64,000 nucleotides of DNA from Tianweitania sp. UT-5YL-CI-8 (GCF_030010215.1 NZ_JASCRR010000003.1:62001-126000), one strand, 5' to 3'; counted from the first letter of the stretch, positions 1 through 9,873 are shown. Numbers and translations: made by a program. Notes: generated by a model not told the origin, from the sequence alone.

Positions 1-344
1 CGGGTTCGCTCGATGCAGCAGTTCCTGTTCCTGACAGTGCGGCGGGTGCTCCCGCAGCTACGCCGGTTGCGTCGGAGGCGGCTTCACCTGCCGCCCATGT
101 CGCCCAACCGTTGAAGGCCGGGGCGGTTGCGCTGCCGGATGGGAACGCGCCAAAGGCCAAGTCAGCCAAGGCACTCAAGACTGCAAAGGTGGCTGCAAAG
201 CCCGCAGCGCCCAAGAAGGTGCTAGCTGCGACTCAAGCCCCTGTGCGGGTGAAAAAAGAAGCGTCGCCAAAGCCCGCCAAAATCGTCGAGAAACCGGTTG
301 GTGAAGCCTCCGCCGCCGAGACTAAAGCAGGGAAAGCATCGTGA
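1..344 (+). CDS. tatB: Sec-independent translocase subunit TatB, C-terminal end (partial)
   Basis: The open frame enters from the left edge and stops at 342-344. Only the low-complexity Ala/Lys/Pro-rich C-terminal tail is present; the N-terminal membrane helix and amphipathic helix that define TatB lie outside the window. The identification rests on position: the stop overlaps the GTG of tatC in a GTGA junction, as expected for a tatABC operon, and alphaproteobacterial TatB proteins end in long basic Ala/Pro/Lys-rich tails of this kind. TatB binds twin-arginine signal peptides together with TatC in the inner membrane. Confidence 0.75.
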   Translation, partial: GSLDAAVPVPDSAAGAPAATPVASEAASPAAHVAQPLKAGAVALPDGNAPKAKSAKALKTAKVAAKPAAPKKVLAATQAPVRVKKEASPKPAKIVEKPVGEASAAETKAGKAS

Positions 345-1219
345 GTGTCGACGACGACGAGATCGAGAAGTCTTCCGCGCCGCTCATGGAGCATCTGATC
401 GAGCTGCGCACCCGGCTGATGTGGTCGATCGGGGGGTTCTTCGTTGCGTTCTTGGTCTGCTTCTTCTTCGCCAAACAACTGTTCAACCTGCTGGTCATCC
501 CATTCAAATGGGCGACCGCCTGGGCGGGACTCGATACCACGCATGTCGAACTGATTTACACCGCGCCGCAGGAATTCTTCTTCACCCAGATCAAGCTCGC
601 CATGTTCGGCGGCATGGTTGTCGCGTTCCCGGTGATCGCCACGCAAATCTACAAGTTCATCGCCCCCGGTCTCTACAAGAACGAGCGCTCGGCCTTCCTG
701 CCGTTTCTGATCGCGTCGCCGATCCTGTTCCTGCTCGGCGCGTCGCTGGTTTATTTCTTCTTCACTCCGATGGTGATGTGGTTCTTCCTCGCCATGCAGC
801 AGACTGGCCCCGAGGCCGATGTGCAGATTTCATTGCTGCCGAAAGTTTCGGAATATCTCAGCCTGATCATGACGCTGATTTTTTCCTTCGGCCTGGTGTT
901 CCAGTTGCCGGTCGTGACCACGCTTCTGGCGCGCGTCGGCATCGTGTCGGCGCAGCAACTGGCGGACAAGCGCAAATGGGCTATCGTCATTGCCTTCGTG
1001 GCGGCGGCGGTGCTGACGCCGCCCGATCCGATCAGCCAGATCGGCCTTGCCCTTCCCACGATCCTTCTTTACGAGATTTCCATCTGGACCGCCCGGATGA
1101 TCGAAAAGAAGCGGGATGAGGAACGTCTGGCCAAAGAGGCCGCCCAAACCTCCCAAACGGCAGAAGCCAGTGAAACCTCCGGTACCGCCGAAGGCGCTGA
1201 CACCAAGACTGCCGGCTGA
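341..1219 (+). CDS. tatC: Sec-independent protein translocase TatC
   Basis: A 292-aa polytopic membrane protein with the TatC hallmarks: an N-terminal MEHLIELRTRL segment, the following first membrane helix, a YTAPQEFFFTQ motif in the first periplasmic/cytoplasmic region, and FIAPGLYKNER. About six hydrophobic segments follow, then a charged Ala/Glu/Thr-rich cytoplasmic tail from about residue 250. TatC forms the signal-peptide receptor that exports folded proteins. The GTG start overlaps the tatB stop by 4 bp, implying translational coupling. serS starts 54 bp downstream. Confidence 0.97.
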   Translation: MSVDDDEIEKSSAPLMEHLIELRTRLMWSIGGFFVAFLVCFFFAKQLFNLLVIPFKWATAWAGLDTTHVELIYTAPQEFFFTQIKLAMFGGMVVAFPVIATQIYKFIAPGLYKNERSAFLPFLIASPILFLLGASLVYFFFTPMVMWFFLAMQQTGPEADVQISLLPKVSEYLSLIMTLIFSFGLVFQLPVVTTLLARVGIVSAQQLADKRKWAIVIAFVAAAVLTPPDPISQIGLALPTILLYEISIWTARMIEKKRDEERLAKEAAQTSQTAEASETSGTAEGADTKTAG

Positions 1220-1273
1220 TTTTCAGCTCCTCCATCGCGGTCCGTAACACCCAACCGCGACCGGAACTCGACA

Positions 1274-2578
1274 ATGCTGGACATAAAATGGATTCGTGAG
1301 AACCCGCAGGCGCTTATCGATGCGCTCAACAAGCGCGGACATTCGGCCGAATCCGCGCAGTCCACAGTCGAAGACGTCATTGCCCGCGATGAAGCGCGTC
1401 GGGAGCATGTTTCCAGGCTCCAGGAGGCGCAGGAGCGCCGCAACGCCGCCTCCAAGGAGATCGGCAAGGCGCTCGGCGCCAAGGATTCCGCACTCGCCGA
1501 AAAGCTGAAGGCTGAGATCGGCGAGATCAAGGGCTTCATCCAGAACGGCGAGGCGCAGGAACGGACGCTGGACAAGGCGCTCCTCGATGCGCTTGCGGTT
1601 CTGCCGAACGTGCCGTTTGACGATGTGCCGGTTGGGGCCGACGAAAAAGATAACGTCGAGATTCGCAAGGTCGGCAAGGTCAAGCCGGGCCCCAACTGGG
1701 TCAAGGAGCATTATGAGATCGGCGAAGCGCTCGGCCTGATCGATTTCGAGCGTGCTGCGAAGCTGTCCGGCTCGCGCTTTACGGTTTTGAAGGGCCAGAT
1801 AGCCCGGCTGGAACGCGCCATCGGCCAGTTCATGCTTGACCTGCACACGACCGAACATGGCTACACCGAAGTTCAGCCGCCGCTTCTGGTGCGGGATGAG
1901 GTACTGTTCGGCACAAACCAGTTACCCAAGTTCGAGGAAGACCTGTTCTTCGTGCCACATGGCGAAGCCAGGCTGGGTCTCATTCCCACTGCCGAGGTGC
2001 CATTGACCAATCTTGTGCGCGAGGAAATCCTTGCCGCTGACCAATTGCCTATCCGCTACACCGCGCTGACGCCCTGCTTTCGTTCGGAGGCGGGTTCGGC
2101 GGGCCGCGACACGCGCGGCATGCTGCGCCAGCATCAGTTTTACAAGGTCGAACTGGTCTCCATCACCGACCAGGAAAGCTCTGTCGCCGAGCACGAGCGG
2201 ATGACGCAATGCGCGGAAGAGGTGCTCAAGCGACTCGAACTGCCGTTCCGCACGGTCGTGCTTTGCACCGGCGACATGGGCTTCGGCGCGCGCAAGACCT
2301 ATGACATCGAGGTCTGGCTACCCGGACAGAACGCCTATCGCGAAATCTCGTCCTGCTCGGTTTGTGGTGACTTCCAGGCGCGCCGCATGGATGCCCGCTA
2401 CCGCAAGGCGGACGAGAAAGGTACCCACTTCGTGCATACCCTCAATGGGTCCGGCACGGCTGTCGGCCGCGCTCTCATCGCCGTGCTTGAGAACTACCAG
2501 AACGAGGACGGCAGCGTAACCATTCCTGAAGCCTTGCGTCCTTACATGGGCGGAATGGCAAAGATCGAGCGGGCCTGA
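1274..2578 (+). CDS. serS: Seryl-tRNA synthetase
   Basis: A 434-aa protein, close to the usual length of about 430. It charges tRNA-Ser with serine in the cytoplasm. An N-terminal coiled-coil arm (about residues 25-110, Ala/Glu/Lys rich) binds the long variable arm of tRNA-Ser. The class II catalytic core shows the TAEVPLTN substrate-binding segment, motif 2 around [15 protein letters not shown] and a motif 3 [16 protein letters not shown] near the C terminus. The start is the ATG in [11 protein letters not shown]. surE follows after 4 bp, so the two are co-transcribed. Confidence 0.98.
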   Translation: MLDIKWIRENPQALIDALNKRGHSAESAQSTVEDVIARDEARREHVSRLQEAQERRNAASKEIGKALGAKDSALAEKLKAEIGEIKGFIQNGEAQERTLDKALLDALAVLPNVPFDDVPVGADEKDNVEIRKVGKVKPGPNWVKEHYEIGEALGLIDFERAAKLSGSRFTVLKGQIARLERAIGQFMLDLHTTEHGYTEVQPPLLVRDEVLFGTNQLPKFEEDLFFVPHGEARLGLIPTAEVPLTNLVREEILAADQLPIRYTALTPCFRSEAGSAGRDTRGMLRQHQFYKVELVSITDQESSVAEHERMTQCAEEVLKRLELPFRTVVLCTGDMGFGARKTYDIEVWLPGQNAYREISSCSVCGDFQARRMDARYRKADEKGTHFVHTLNGSGTAVGRALIAVLENYQNEDGSVTIPEALRPYMGGMAKIERA

Positions 2579-2582
2579 AGTC

Positions 2583-3341
2583 ATGCGCATTCTACTGACG
2601 AACGACGACGGCATTCACGCTGAAGGCCTGGCCTGCCTTGAGAAAATCGCGCGGCAATTGTCCGACGACGTCTGGGTGGTTGCGCCCGAGACCGACCAGT
2701 CGGGCTTCGCGCATTCGCTGTCGATCTCCCAGCCCCTGCGCATCCGCAAGATCGGCGACCAGCGTTTCGCCGTCAACGGCACGCCGACCGACTGCGTGAT
2801 CATGGGCGTGCGGAAAATCCTGCCAGGCGCGCCAGACCTTATCTTGTCGGGCGTCAATTCCGGGTTGAACGTCGCTGACGACGTGACCTATTCCGGAACC
2901 GTGGCGGGCGCCATGGAAGGCACGCTGCTGGGCATAAAGTCGGTGGCGCTTAGCCAAGCTTACACCTTCGAGGAAGAAGAGCGCCATGTGCCCTATGGCA
3001 CAGCGGAGGCGCTTGCGCCCGATATCCTGAAAAAGATCGTCGCCATGGCGCTGCCGGCCGGTGTGCTGATCAACCTCAACTTTCCGAGTTGTGCGCCAGA
3101 AGAGGCGCTCGGTGCCAAGGTCACGGTGCAGGGCAAGGTATCCTACCGCATTTCCGTCGACGAACGCCGCGACGGGCGGCATCTGCCTTACTACTGGCTG
3201 CGCTTCGGCCGGGACGAGTTGGGCCTTGTCGATGGCTCCGACGTGCATGCGGTGCGCGGCAATTATGTTTCGGTGACGCCGCTCAAGCTCGACTATACGG
3301 CTCATGAGTTGCGCGACCAGATTGCAAAGGCCATTGCATGA
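2583..3341 (+). CDS. surE: 5'-nucleotidase SurE
   Basis: A 252-aa survival protein E, a divalent-metal-dependent 5'(3')-nucleotidase acting on nucleoside monophosphates. The N terminus [16 protein letters not shown] carries the metal-binding DD pair. The [18 protein letters not shown] segment contains the conserved Asn residues and the [10 protein letters not shown] loop. It lies between serS (4 bp upstream) and pcm (4-bp overlap, ATGA), the common proteobacterial surE-pcm pairing linked to stationary-phase survival. Confidence 0.97.
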   Translation: MRILLTNDDGIHAEGLACLEKIARQLSDDVWVVAPETDQSGFAHSLSISQPLRIRKIGDQRFAVNGTPTDCVIMGVRKILPGAPDLILSGVNSGLNVADDVTYSGTVAGAMEGTLLGIKSVALSQAYTFEEEERHVPYGTAEALAPDILKKIVAMALPAGVLINLNFPSCAPEEALGAKVTVQGKVSYRISVDERRDGRHLPYYWLRFGRDELGLVDGSDVHAVRGNYVSVTPLKLDYTAHELRDQIAKAIA

Positions 3342-3991
3342 TCGATCAGCCGGAGGACCGGGAAGGCTTTGCGGCCTTCTTGTTGCGCTTGCGGGGCAGG
3401 GGGATCGTTCCAAAGAACCTGATTGCCGCCTTTGAGGCGACACCGCGTCGCAACTTCATTCCCGGCCATCTTCATTCGCTCGCCTGGAGCGACCGGATGC
3501 TTCCGATCGAATGCGGCGAGGCCATGGAAGGCGCGGACCTTCAGGCGGCCGTCATCGCGGCGCTGAATCTTGAGCAAGGCAACCGCGTGCTCGAGATCGG
3601 CACCGGGTCTGGCTACACTGCGGCCGTCATGGCCCGTCTCGCCGGCCGAGTCTTTACCATCGATCGTTTCAAGACCTTGGTGGAGAACGCGCGGCAGCGG
3701 ATCGAATCGATTGGCATCAACAACGTCATCGTCAGGCAGTTCGACGGCGCCGAAGGCATGCAGAGCGAAGGGCCCTTCGACCGTATCGTCATCTGGTCGG
3801 CGTTCAAGGAACTGCCCCGAGGCTTCGTCGACCAGTTGTCGATGAACGGCATCATGATCGCGCCGATCGGACCGGACGAGGGCGAACAGACGCTTGCCAA
3901 GCTGACCAAGATCGGCAGCCGCTTCGAACGAGAAGACATCGGCGTGGTTCGTTTTCAGCCAGTCGCGCGGCATCTGGCCGCGATCATCTGA
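3338..3991 (+). CDS. pcm: Protein-L-isoaspartate O-methyltransferase
   Basis: A 217-aa SAM-dependent methyltransferase that starts repair of isoaspartyl residues in aged proteins. The SAM motif [17 protein letters not shown] is at about residues 85-100, preceded by an N-terminal segment with TPRRNFIP typical of PCMT. The start overlaps the surE stop by 4 bp, so it is translationally coupled to surE. The next gene begins 140 bp further on behind its own upstream region, so pcm probably ends this operon. Confidence 0.95.
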   Translation: MIDQPEDREGFAAFLLRLRGRGIVPKNLIAAFEATPRRNFIPGHLHSLAWSDRMLPIECGEAMEGADLQAAVIAALNLEQGNRVLEIGTGSGYTAAVMARLAGRVFTIDRFKTLVENARQRIESIGINNVIVRQFDGAEGMQSEGPFDRIVIWSAFKELPRGFVDQLSMNGIMIAPIGPDEGEQTLAKLTKIGSRFEREDIGVVRFQPVARHLAAII

Positions 3992-4071
3992 TCCTTCTTT
4001 TCAGTGTTCGTCTCGGCGGTCTGCGCCAGGGCGCGGGAGGATGGCTATTTTAAGAAAAGTTTCGACGCATC

Positions 4072-4110
4072 TTAACGGTTTAACGGCCCGGTAAGATTAA
4101 CGCGCTTTAA
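4072..4110 (+). promoter_or_regulatory. Cluster of TTAAC/TTAA half-sites upstream of the LysM/M23 gene
   Basis: TTAAC occurs at 4072, 4080 and 4097, and a TTAA at 4107 sits 6 bp after the last one, all within 40 bp just upstream of the start at 4132. TTAA pairs are the recognition elements of the cell-cycle regulator CtrA (consensus TTAA-N7-TTAA). Here the spacings are N4 and N6, so the match is imperfect. That this is a CtrA site is inference; it would fit a cell-division-linked peptidoglycan factor. Confidence 0.22.
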
Positions 4111-4131
4111 TCATGCGTATCTGGAGTGGGT

Positions 4132-5418
4132 ATGCGAGTGACAGCGATGCGATTCGAAATTCTGAATTCTGACAGACGCAAGCTGGTGAATGGCGGAGCG
4201 ATGCTTTTGCTCGCGAGCCTGGCGGCCGGTTGCAGCAACCAGGTGTCCCGCTTCAACGGCGTCGACGATGTCTTCACGGCATCGACGTCGAATCAGCAGC
4301 AGGTCATCAACGGACAGAACTCCCAAGCCTTTCCGGGTGACCAGACCATGGCCGCGGCACCGGTTGCTCCTGCAAGTTCCGGATCCGTCAGTCGAGGCGC
4401 ACTTTCGCCGGTGGCAGGCCAGCCACAGCCGGTGATGGCTCAGGCCGCTCCCACTCAACCTTCCGCAGTCCAATTGCCGCCGCCGGCCGCGCCTGCGCCT
4501 CGTTCAGCGCCTGTTGTCGCCGCAGCGCAGCCTTCGCCGATGCCCGCTCCACAGCAGGCTGCCAAGCCCGTTCAGGCGGCTCCCGCAAATAACACTCCGT
4601 TCCTGGCGGCTGACAAGAGCGCGCCGGTTCCTTCGACAAAAGCGCCCGCGCCTCAGCAGGTCGCAACCGCGCCTGCACCGGCTCCGCTTGCTGCTCCCAA
4701 GCCAGCAACGGCTTCGACCGGTGGTAGCTATACCATCGCGCAGGGCGATACCCTGTCGCGCATTTCGGCGAAGACGGGCGTCAGCGTCGCAGCGCTCAAG
4801 CAGGCCAACAACCTTCAGGATGCGCCGCTCAAGATCGGACAGACGCTGACGGTCCCCGCCGCGGGTGCTGCTCCTACGGTTGCCGCAGCACCGAAGGTCG
4901 ACAAAATGCAGACCGCCGCGACCGTGCCGGCAAAGCCAGATGCGGCAGCACCTGCAACCGTTGCGGCCTACACACCGCCGAAGAAGGGCGAAAAGCTGGT
5001 CGAGCAGGCCTCGCTCGAGCCCGCCGATGCGCCGAATGCAACTGGCATCGGCAAGATGCGCTGGCCGGTACGCGGTCGTGTGATCTCGAACTATGGCAAG
5101 GGCGGCGGCGCTGCCAGCGACGGCATCGACATCGCCGTGCCGGAAGGTACGCCGATCAAGGCCGCCGAAAACGGCGTTGTCATCTATGCCGGCAATGGCC
5201 TGAAAGAATTCGGCAACACCGTCCTCGTTCGCCACGAAGACGGCCTCGTGACCGTCTACGGCCACACCAGCGAGATCAAGGTCCAGCGCGGCCAGAAGGT
5301 GAAACGCGGCGACGACATCGCGCTGTCCGGCATGAGCGGCACAACCGATGCGCCGAAACTGCACTTCGAAGTGCGCAAGAATTCCGCGCCGGTCGATCCC
5401 TCGACCTTCCTGGAATAG
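4132..5418 (+). CDS. LysM and degenerate LytM/M23-domain lipoprotein-like peptidoglycan factor (NlpD/DipM type)
   Basis: About 428 aa. The N terminus has a signal-like hydrophobic stretch ending in LAAGC, a plausible lipobox. A long Pro/Ala/Gln-rich linker follows, then one LysM repeat (SYTIAQGDTLSRISAKTG) and a C-terminal M23/LytM domain. The zinc ligands look lost: the canonical HxGxD motif reads SDGID, and the canonical HLHFEV reads KLHFEV. This indicates a non-hydrolytic NlpD/EnvC-type activator of cell-wall amidases rather than an endopeptidase. The start ATG at 4132 has GGAG 5 nt upstream; an ATG at 4147 is the alternative. A strong terminator follows. Confidence 0.88.
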   Translation: MRVTAMRFEILNSDRRKLVNGGAMLLLASLAAGCSNQVSRFNGVDDVFTASTSNQQQVINGQNSQAFPGDQTMAAAPVAPASSGSVSRGALSPVAGQPQPVMAQAAPTQPSAVQLPPPAAPAPRSAPVVAAAQPSPMPAPQQAAKPVQAAPANNTPFLAADKSAPVPSTKAPAPQQVATAPAPAPLAAPKPATASTGGSYTIAQGDTLSRISAKTGVSVAALKQANNLQDAPLKIGQTLTVPAAGAAPTVAAAPKVDKMQTAATVPAKPDAAAPATVAAYTPPKKGEKLVEQASLEPADAPNATGIGKMRWPVRGRVISNYGKGGGAASDGIDIAVPEGTPIKAAENGVVIYAGNGLKEFGNTVLVRHEDGLVTVYGHTSEIKVQRGQKVKRGDDIALSGMSGTTDAPKLHFEVRKNSAPVDPSTFLE

Positions 5419-5435
5419 GAATACAGCCCAAAACT

Positions 5436-5469
5436 AAAAAAGGCCGGCGGATCATCGACGGCCTTTTTT
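5436..5469. terminator. Bidirectional rho-independent terminator
   Basis: The arms AAAAAAGGCCG (5436-5446) and CGGCCTTTTTT (5459-5469) form an 11-bp stem with a 12-nt loop. The A and T runs make it function in either direction. It lies between the convergent LysM/M23 gene (ends 5418) and the DUF815 gene (ends 5490). Confidence 0.9.
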
Positions 5470-5489
5470 GTTTGGGCAGGAATTTGCTT

Positions 5490-6362
5490 TTAGTCCCGCA
5501 GCGGCTGTCCCAGGCGTCCGGCCAGATCCTGCGTGAACTGCCATGCGACACGGCCGGAGCGACTGCCGCGTGTGGTCGCCCACTCCAGCGCATCGGCACG
5601 AAGAACCTCGGGCTCGACAGTGAATCCCTGATAGTCGGCATAGCCCTGGACCATCGCCAGGTAATCGTCCTGCGAGCATTTGTGGAAACCCAGCCACAGG
5701 CCGAATCGGTCCGACAGCGAAACCTTCTCTTCCACGGCTTCGGAGGGATTGATGGCGGTGGAGCGTTCGTTGTCGATCATGTCGCGCGGCAGAAGGTGAC
5801 GTCGATTGGACGTGGCATAGAAAATCACGTTGGCCGGACGTCCCTCGACGCCTCCCTCAAGCGCTGCCTTGAGCGATTTGTAGGACGTATCGTCATGGTC
5901 GAAGGACAGATCGTCGCAGAACAGAACGAAACGATAGGCCGAACTCTTCAGGATAGCCATCAGTTTGGGGAGCGTATCGATGTCTTCGCGGTGGATTTCG
6001 ATCAGCTTCAACGGCGAATCGGGGCGCTGGGCGTTCACGCTCGCATGAGCGGCCTTGACCAGCGAAGATTTGCCCATGCCGCGCGCGCCCCAGAGCAACA
6101 CATTGTTGGCTGGAAGCCCTGCGGCGAAGCGCTCCGTATTCTCGACCAGAATGTCGCGAACCCGGTCCACACCCTTGATTAGGCCGATCTCGACGCGGTT
6201 GACGCGGTGAACGGGCTCGAGCACGCCGCCATCTGCGTTCCAAACGAAGCAGTCGGCCGCGGTCAGGTCCGCCGGCTCTGGTTGAGGCGGGGCCAAACGA
6301 CCCACGGCCTCAATCAGCCGCTCCAGTTTCGCATTCAGCGCTTCGATCGTTGCATCACTCAT
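5490..6362 (-). CDS. DUF815-family AAA ATPase
   Basis: About 290 aa from the ATG at 6362 (a TTG at 6374 adds four residues). The P-loop GARGMGKSS lies at about residues 90-98 and a Walker-B-like FVLFCDDLSFD near 155. The overall layout is that of DUF815 (AAA+, DnaA/RuvB-like) proteins of Proteobacteria. The cellular role of this family is not established. It is convergent with the LysM/M23 gene across a bidirectional terminator and divergent from yajC over a 168-bp gap. Confidence 0.85.
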   Translation of the reverse strand: MSDATIEALNAKLERLIEAVGRLAPPQPEPADLTAADCFVWNADGGVLEPVHRVNRVEIGLIKGVDRVRDILVENTERFAAGLPANNVLLWGARGMGKSSLVKAAHASVNAQRPDSPLKLIEIHREDIDTLPKLMAILKSSAYRFVLFCDDLSFDHDDTSYKSLKAALEGGVEGRPANVIFYATSNRRHLLPRDMIDNERSTAINPSEAVEEKVSLSDRFGLWLGFHKCSQDDYLAMVQGYADYQGFTVEPEVLRADALEWATTRGSRSGRVAWQFTQDLAGRLGQPLRD

Positions 6363-6530
6363 AGGGCTGTCCAAAGTCCATCATTGCTATGGGCGGGGGT
6401 GTACCACGCGGTACGGTTGCCGAAAAGCGTTGTCTTGCCGCGCTTGCGCAGTTGCATTGGCGGTGCCAGCGACTATATTCCGCCGAAATTTCAGGCTCCG
6501 TGCGGAGCGCGTTTTTCTCGGGAGATTTAT

Positions 6531-6869
6531 ATGTTCGTGACGCCAGCATACGCGCAGGCAGCAACTGGCGGCGGAGCAGACATGCTCGTCAGCATTCTGC
6601 CCTTCATCCTGATCTTCGTGATCATGTACTTCCTGATCATCCGGCCTCAGCGTACGGCGTTGAAAAAACGACAGCAGATGCTACTCGCGGTTCGTCGTGG
6701 CGACACCGTCGTTACCGGTGGCGGTTTGATCGCCAAGGTTACCAAGGTGACCGACGACGAGCTTGAACTCGACCTCGGCGCCGGCGTGAAAGTGACGGCC
6801 CTGCGTTCGACGCTCGCCGATGTCCGCGTCAAGGGCGAGCCCGTCGCCAATCAGAACGCCAAGAAATAA
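6531..6869 (+). CDS. yajC: Preprotein translocase subunit YajC
   Basis: 112 aa, with a single membrane helix (LVSILPFILIFVIMYFLI) followed by IRPQ and a small cytoplasmic domain containing GDTVVTGGGLIAKV, both typical of YajC. The start at 6531 is favoured because GGAG lies at 6521-6524; a longer in-frame extension to 6207 overlaps the DUF815 gene and has no support. YajC forms the SecDF-YajC accessory complex. secDF begins 48 bp downstream, the standard yajC-secDF order. Confidence 0.95.
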   Translation: MFVTPAYAQAATGGGADMLVSILPFILIFVIMYFLIIRPQRTALKKRQQMLLAVRRGDTVVTGGGLIAKVTKVTDDELELDLGAGVKVTALRSTLADVRVKGEPVANQNAKK

Positions 6870-6917
6870 CCGCATTCCGGGCCGAACGCACCTCAAAGGC
6901 CTGAACGGAAGAGCCAG

Positions 6918-9476
6918 ATGCTATATTTTTCCCGCTGGAAGACCATATTGATTTGGGCTGTGGTTGCGCTGGGCGTGATCCTGTCGCTGCCCAACATTCT
7001 GCCCCAGTCCACGCTCGACAGTCTTCCAAGCTGGGCGCCCAAGCGGACGATGACGCTCGGTCTCGACCTGCAGGGCGGCTCGCATATCCTTCTGGCGGTT
7101 GACCGCCAGGACCTCGTCAATGAGCGGCTCAATGCCACGCGTGACGATATCCGGACGTTGTTGCGCGATGCACGCATCGGCTACACCGGCCTGACCGGAA
7201 CCGGCCGAAGCGTTCAGGTGCGTGTGCGCGATGCGGCGGACGCGGAAAAGGCCAAAACGGCGCTCGCCTCTCTGACCCAGCCCGTGTCATCCGGCGTGCT
7301 CGGCAACGCCATCACGGAACTTAGCTTAGAGGAGCCGGAGCCTGGCCTGCTGCGCTTCACGCTGACCGACGAAGGCGTCAACTACCGCGTCAACAGCGCG
7401 GTTTCGCAGTCGATCGAGGTGATCGGGCGTCGCGTCAACGAACTCGGTACCACCGAACCGATTATCCAGCGTTCAGGCGCCGACCGTATCCTTGTTCAAG
7501 TGCCTGGCCTCGAAGATCCACAGCGCTTGAAGGAAATTCTCGGACAGACCGCCAAGCTGACCTTCCAGATGGTCGATCAATCCGTGCCGGTACAGGAGGC
7601 GGTCAACGGCCGTCCGCCGGCTGGCTCGACGGTGATGTATTCGACCGACGATCCCCCCGTGCCTTACCTGATCGAGAACCGCATCATCGTTTCCGGCGAA
7701 AACCTCGTCGATGCGCAGGCGACGTTCAATCAGCAGACCAGTGAACCTGTGGTGTCGTTCCGTTTCGACGCCCGCGGTGCGGGCCGCTTCGGCCAGGCAA
7801 CGCAGCAGAATGTCGGCCGTCTCTTTGCGATCGTTCTCGACAATCAAGTCATATCGGCACCGCGTATCAATGAGCCGATCATTGGCGGCAGCGGACAGAT
7901 TTCCGGCAACTTCACCACCCAGAGCGCCAATGATCTGGCTGTTCTATTGCGCGCCGGCGCGTTGCCGGCCGACCTGACTATCGTCGAAGAGCGGACAGTC
8001 GGCCCGAGCCTCGGCGCCGATTCCATTGCTGCCGGCAAGCTCGCGTCGCTGGTCGGCGCAGCCCTGGTCATCGGCTGCATGCTACTCGTTTACGGCAAGC
8101 TTGGGCTCATCGCCAATCTGGCTCTCGCAGCCAACGTTGCGTTGATCATAGCCGTCCTGACAATGCTTGGGGCGACCCTGACGCTGCCGGGCATTGCCGG
8201 TATCGTGCTGACAATGGGTATGGCGGTGGATTCCAACGTCATCATTTTCGAGCGCGTCCGTGAGGAAAGAAACCAGGGCCGCTCGATGGTGCAGTCCTTC
8301 GATGGTGGTTTCCAGCGAGCGCTTGCAACGGTTGTCGACGCGAACTTCACCACTCTGATCATTGCCGTGATCCTCTTCTATATGGGAACAGGACCAGTCC
8401 GGGGCTTCGCCGTTACGCTCGGCATCGGTATCGTCACCACGGTCTTCACCGCGTTCACGCTGACCCGGTGGCTCGTGGCTGTATGGTTTCGCAAATGGCG
8501 TCCGCTCGAGTTTCCGAAGGGGCTCGTTCAGTATTTGCCCCTCAACCCCAGAATCCCCTTCATGCGTTACCGAAACTATGGTTTCGCACTATCGGGATTG
8601 GCTTCGATCCTTGTTGTCGGGCTGCTGTTTGTTTCGGATTTCAACTACGGCATCGACTTCAAGGGCGGCTCACTGATCGAGATGCAGTCCAAGGATAAAG
8701 AGTCGAAGCCCGGAGAGGTGCGCGACCGGCTTGGCGAACTCAATCTGGGCGAGGTGCAGGTCCAGGCATTCGGCGACCAAGGCGAATTGATGGTTCGCGT
8801 TCCGACGCAGGAGGGCGGCGACAACGCCGAGCAGACTGTCGTCGACAAGGTGCGAATGGAACTGTCGGATGATTTCGACTTCCGCCGAATTGAGGTTGTA
8901 GGCCCCACGGTTTCAGGCGAACTGGCTTGGACCGGCACCATCGGCATTACGTTGTCGATGCTGGCGCTGCTGGTTTATATCTGGTTCCGTTTTGAATGGC
9001 AGTTCGGCCTTGGCGCCGTCATCTCCACCATTCACGACGTCATCATCATCGTCGGCGTCTATGTCGTCCTTGGTCTGGAATTCAACCTGTCGAGTATTGC
9101 CGCGATCCTGACCGTCATAGGCTATTCGATCAATGACACCGTGGTCATCTACGACCGAATACGCGAAACGTTGCGGAAATATAAGAAAATGCCGATCGAT
9201 GAGGTGATCAACATCTCGTTGAACCAGACTTTGTCGCGGACAATTTTGACCGGCCTTACCGTGCTTCTGGCGTTGATAGCGCTCTATTTCTTCGGCGGTG
9301 AAGTCATCTCGTCCTTCGTCTTCGCGATCATCGTCGGCGTTTTCGTCGGCACCTACTCTTCGCTGTTCATCGCCGGCCCGCTTTTGATCCTCTTCAAGCT
9401 GCGGCCCGACATGTTCGAAAAGGAGAGCGAGAAGGGCACCGCGGTTGTTGCGACCGCGCAGCCTTCCGGCACGTAG
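6918..9476 (+). CDS. secDF: Fused protein translocase subunit SecDF
   Basis: 852 aa with SecD and SecF in one chain. The SecD half has the N-terminal helix, the GLDLQGGSH motif, the large periplasmic domain with VIGRRVNELGTTEP, and the membrane block with GIVLTMGMAVDSNVIIFER. The SecF half starts near residue 540 and shows FNYGIDFKGG, then the membrane block with VIGYSINDTVVIYDR. The two D-containing helices carry the proton-coupling residues. The product uses proton motive force to help SecYEG complete export. A single-chain SecDF is common in Rhizobiales. Confidence 0.97.
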   Translation: MLYFSRWKTILIWAVVALGVILSLPNILPQSTLDSLPSWAPKRTMTLGLDLQGGSHILLAVDRQDLVNERLNATRDDIRTLLRDARIGYTGLTGTGRSVQVRVRDAADAEKAKTALASLTQPVSSGVLGNAITELSLEEPEPGLLRFTLTDEGVNYRVNSAVSQSIEVIGRRVNELGTTEPIIQRSGADRILVQVPGLEDPQRLKEILGQTAKLTFQMVDQSVPVQEAVNGRPPAGSTVMYSTDDPPVPYLIENRIIVSGENLVDAQATFNQQTSEPVVSFRFDARGAGRFGQATQQNVGRLFAIVLDNQVISAPRINEPIIGGSGQISGNFTTQSANDLAVLLRAGALPADLTIVEERTVGPSLGADSIAAGKLASLVGAALVIGCMLLVYGKLGLIANLALAANVALIIAVLTMLGATLTLPGIAGIVLTMGMAVDSNVIIFERVREERNQGRSMVQSFDGGFQRALATVVDANFTTLIIAVILFYMGTGPVRGFAVTLGIGIVTTVFTAFTLTRWLVAVWFRKWRPLEFPKGLVQYLPLNPRIPFMRYRNYGFALSGLASILVVGLLFVSDFNYGIDFKGGSLIEMQSKDKESKPGEVRDRLGELNLGEVQVQAFGDQGELMVRVPTQEGGDNAEQTVVDKVRMELSDDFDFRRIEVVGPTVSGELAWTGTIGITLSMLALLVYIWFRFEWQFGLGAVISTIHDVIIIVGVYVVLGLEFNLSSIAAILTVIGYSINDTVVIYDRIRETLRKYKKMPIDEVINISLNQTLSRTILTGLTVLLALIALYFFGGEVISSFVFAIIVGVFVGTYSSLFIAGPLLILFKLRPDMFEKESEKGTAVVATAQPSGT

Positions 9477-9482
9477 GCGGAG

Positions 9483-9872
9483 ATGGCATCGGGGCTCGTC
9501 ATACGCGAGGCGCATTTTCCGGGGCGGGCGCCGATCGAGGCTTATGGCAATGGGGGCTTCCGCTTTGCCGATATGTCGCATCGCGGGTCGATCCTGTGTC
9601 TGCCGTCCGGCATCTATGGCTGGCAGCCTGATTCGGCCGCCAGCCTGACGGTCGCCGATTTCGAGCGGCTGCTGCCGGAAGCCGACGCCGTGCAGATCCT
9701 GCTGGTCGGCATGGGGCCTAGTCTCCAGCCGCTGCCGGCAGAACTGCGGGCCGCTCTTCGCGCTGCCGGAATCGCAGCCGATCCGATGTCCACGGGTGCG
9801 GCTGTGAGAACCTACAATGTTCTGCTCGCCGAAGATCGCTCGGTCGCAGCCGCGCTGATTGCCGTCGACTGA
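9483..9872 (+). CDS. Mth938-like domain protein (DUF498)
   Basis: 129 aa with the IEAYGNGGFRF start, a central PSGIYGWQP and a C-terminal segment ending RTYNVLLAEDRSVAAALIAV, typical of the Mth938-like/DUF498 family related to human NDUFAF3. In alphaproteobacteria this gene is usually found beside secDF. It begins 6 bp after the secDF stop and overlaps or abuts the next gene, so it belongs to the yajC-secDF transcript. Bacterial function is not established; a role in respiratory complex I assembly is an inference from the mitochondrial homologue. Confidence 0.85.
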   Translation: MASGLVIREAHFPGRAPIEAYGNGGFRFADMSHRGSILCLPSGIYGWQPDSAASLTVADFERLLPEADAVQILLVGMGPSLQPLPAELRAALRAAGIAADPMSTGAAVRTYNVLLAEDRSVAAALIAVD

Positions 9873-9873
9873 C

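Noticed and set aside
4440-4720. Tandem repeats or a repetitive element in the Pro/Ala/Gln-rich stretch
   Set aside because: This is the low-complexity linker of the LysM/M23 protein; codons vary and no exact repeat unit is found.
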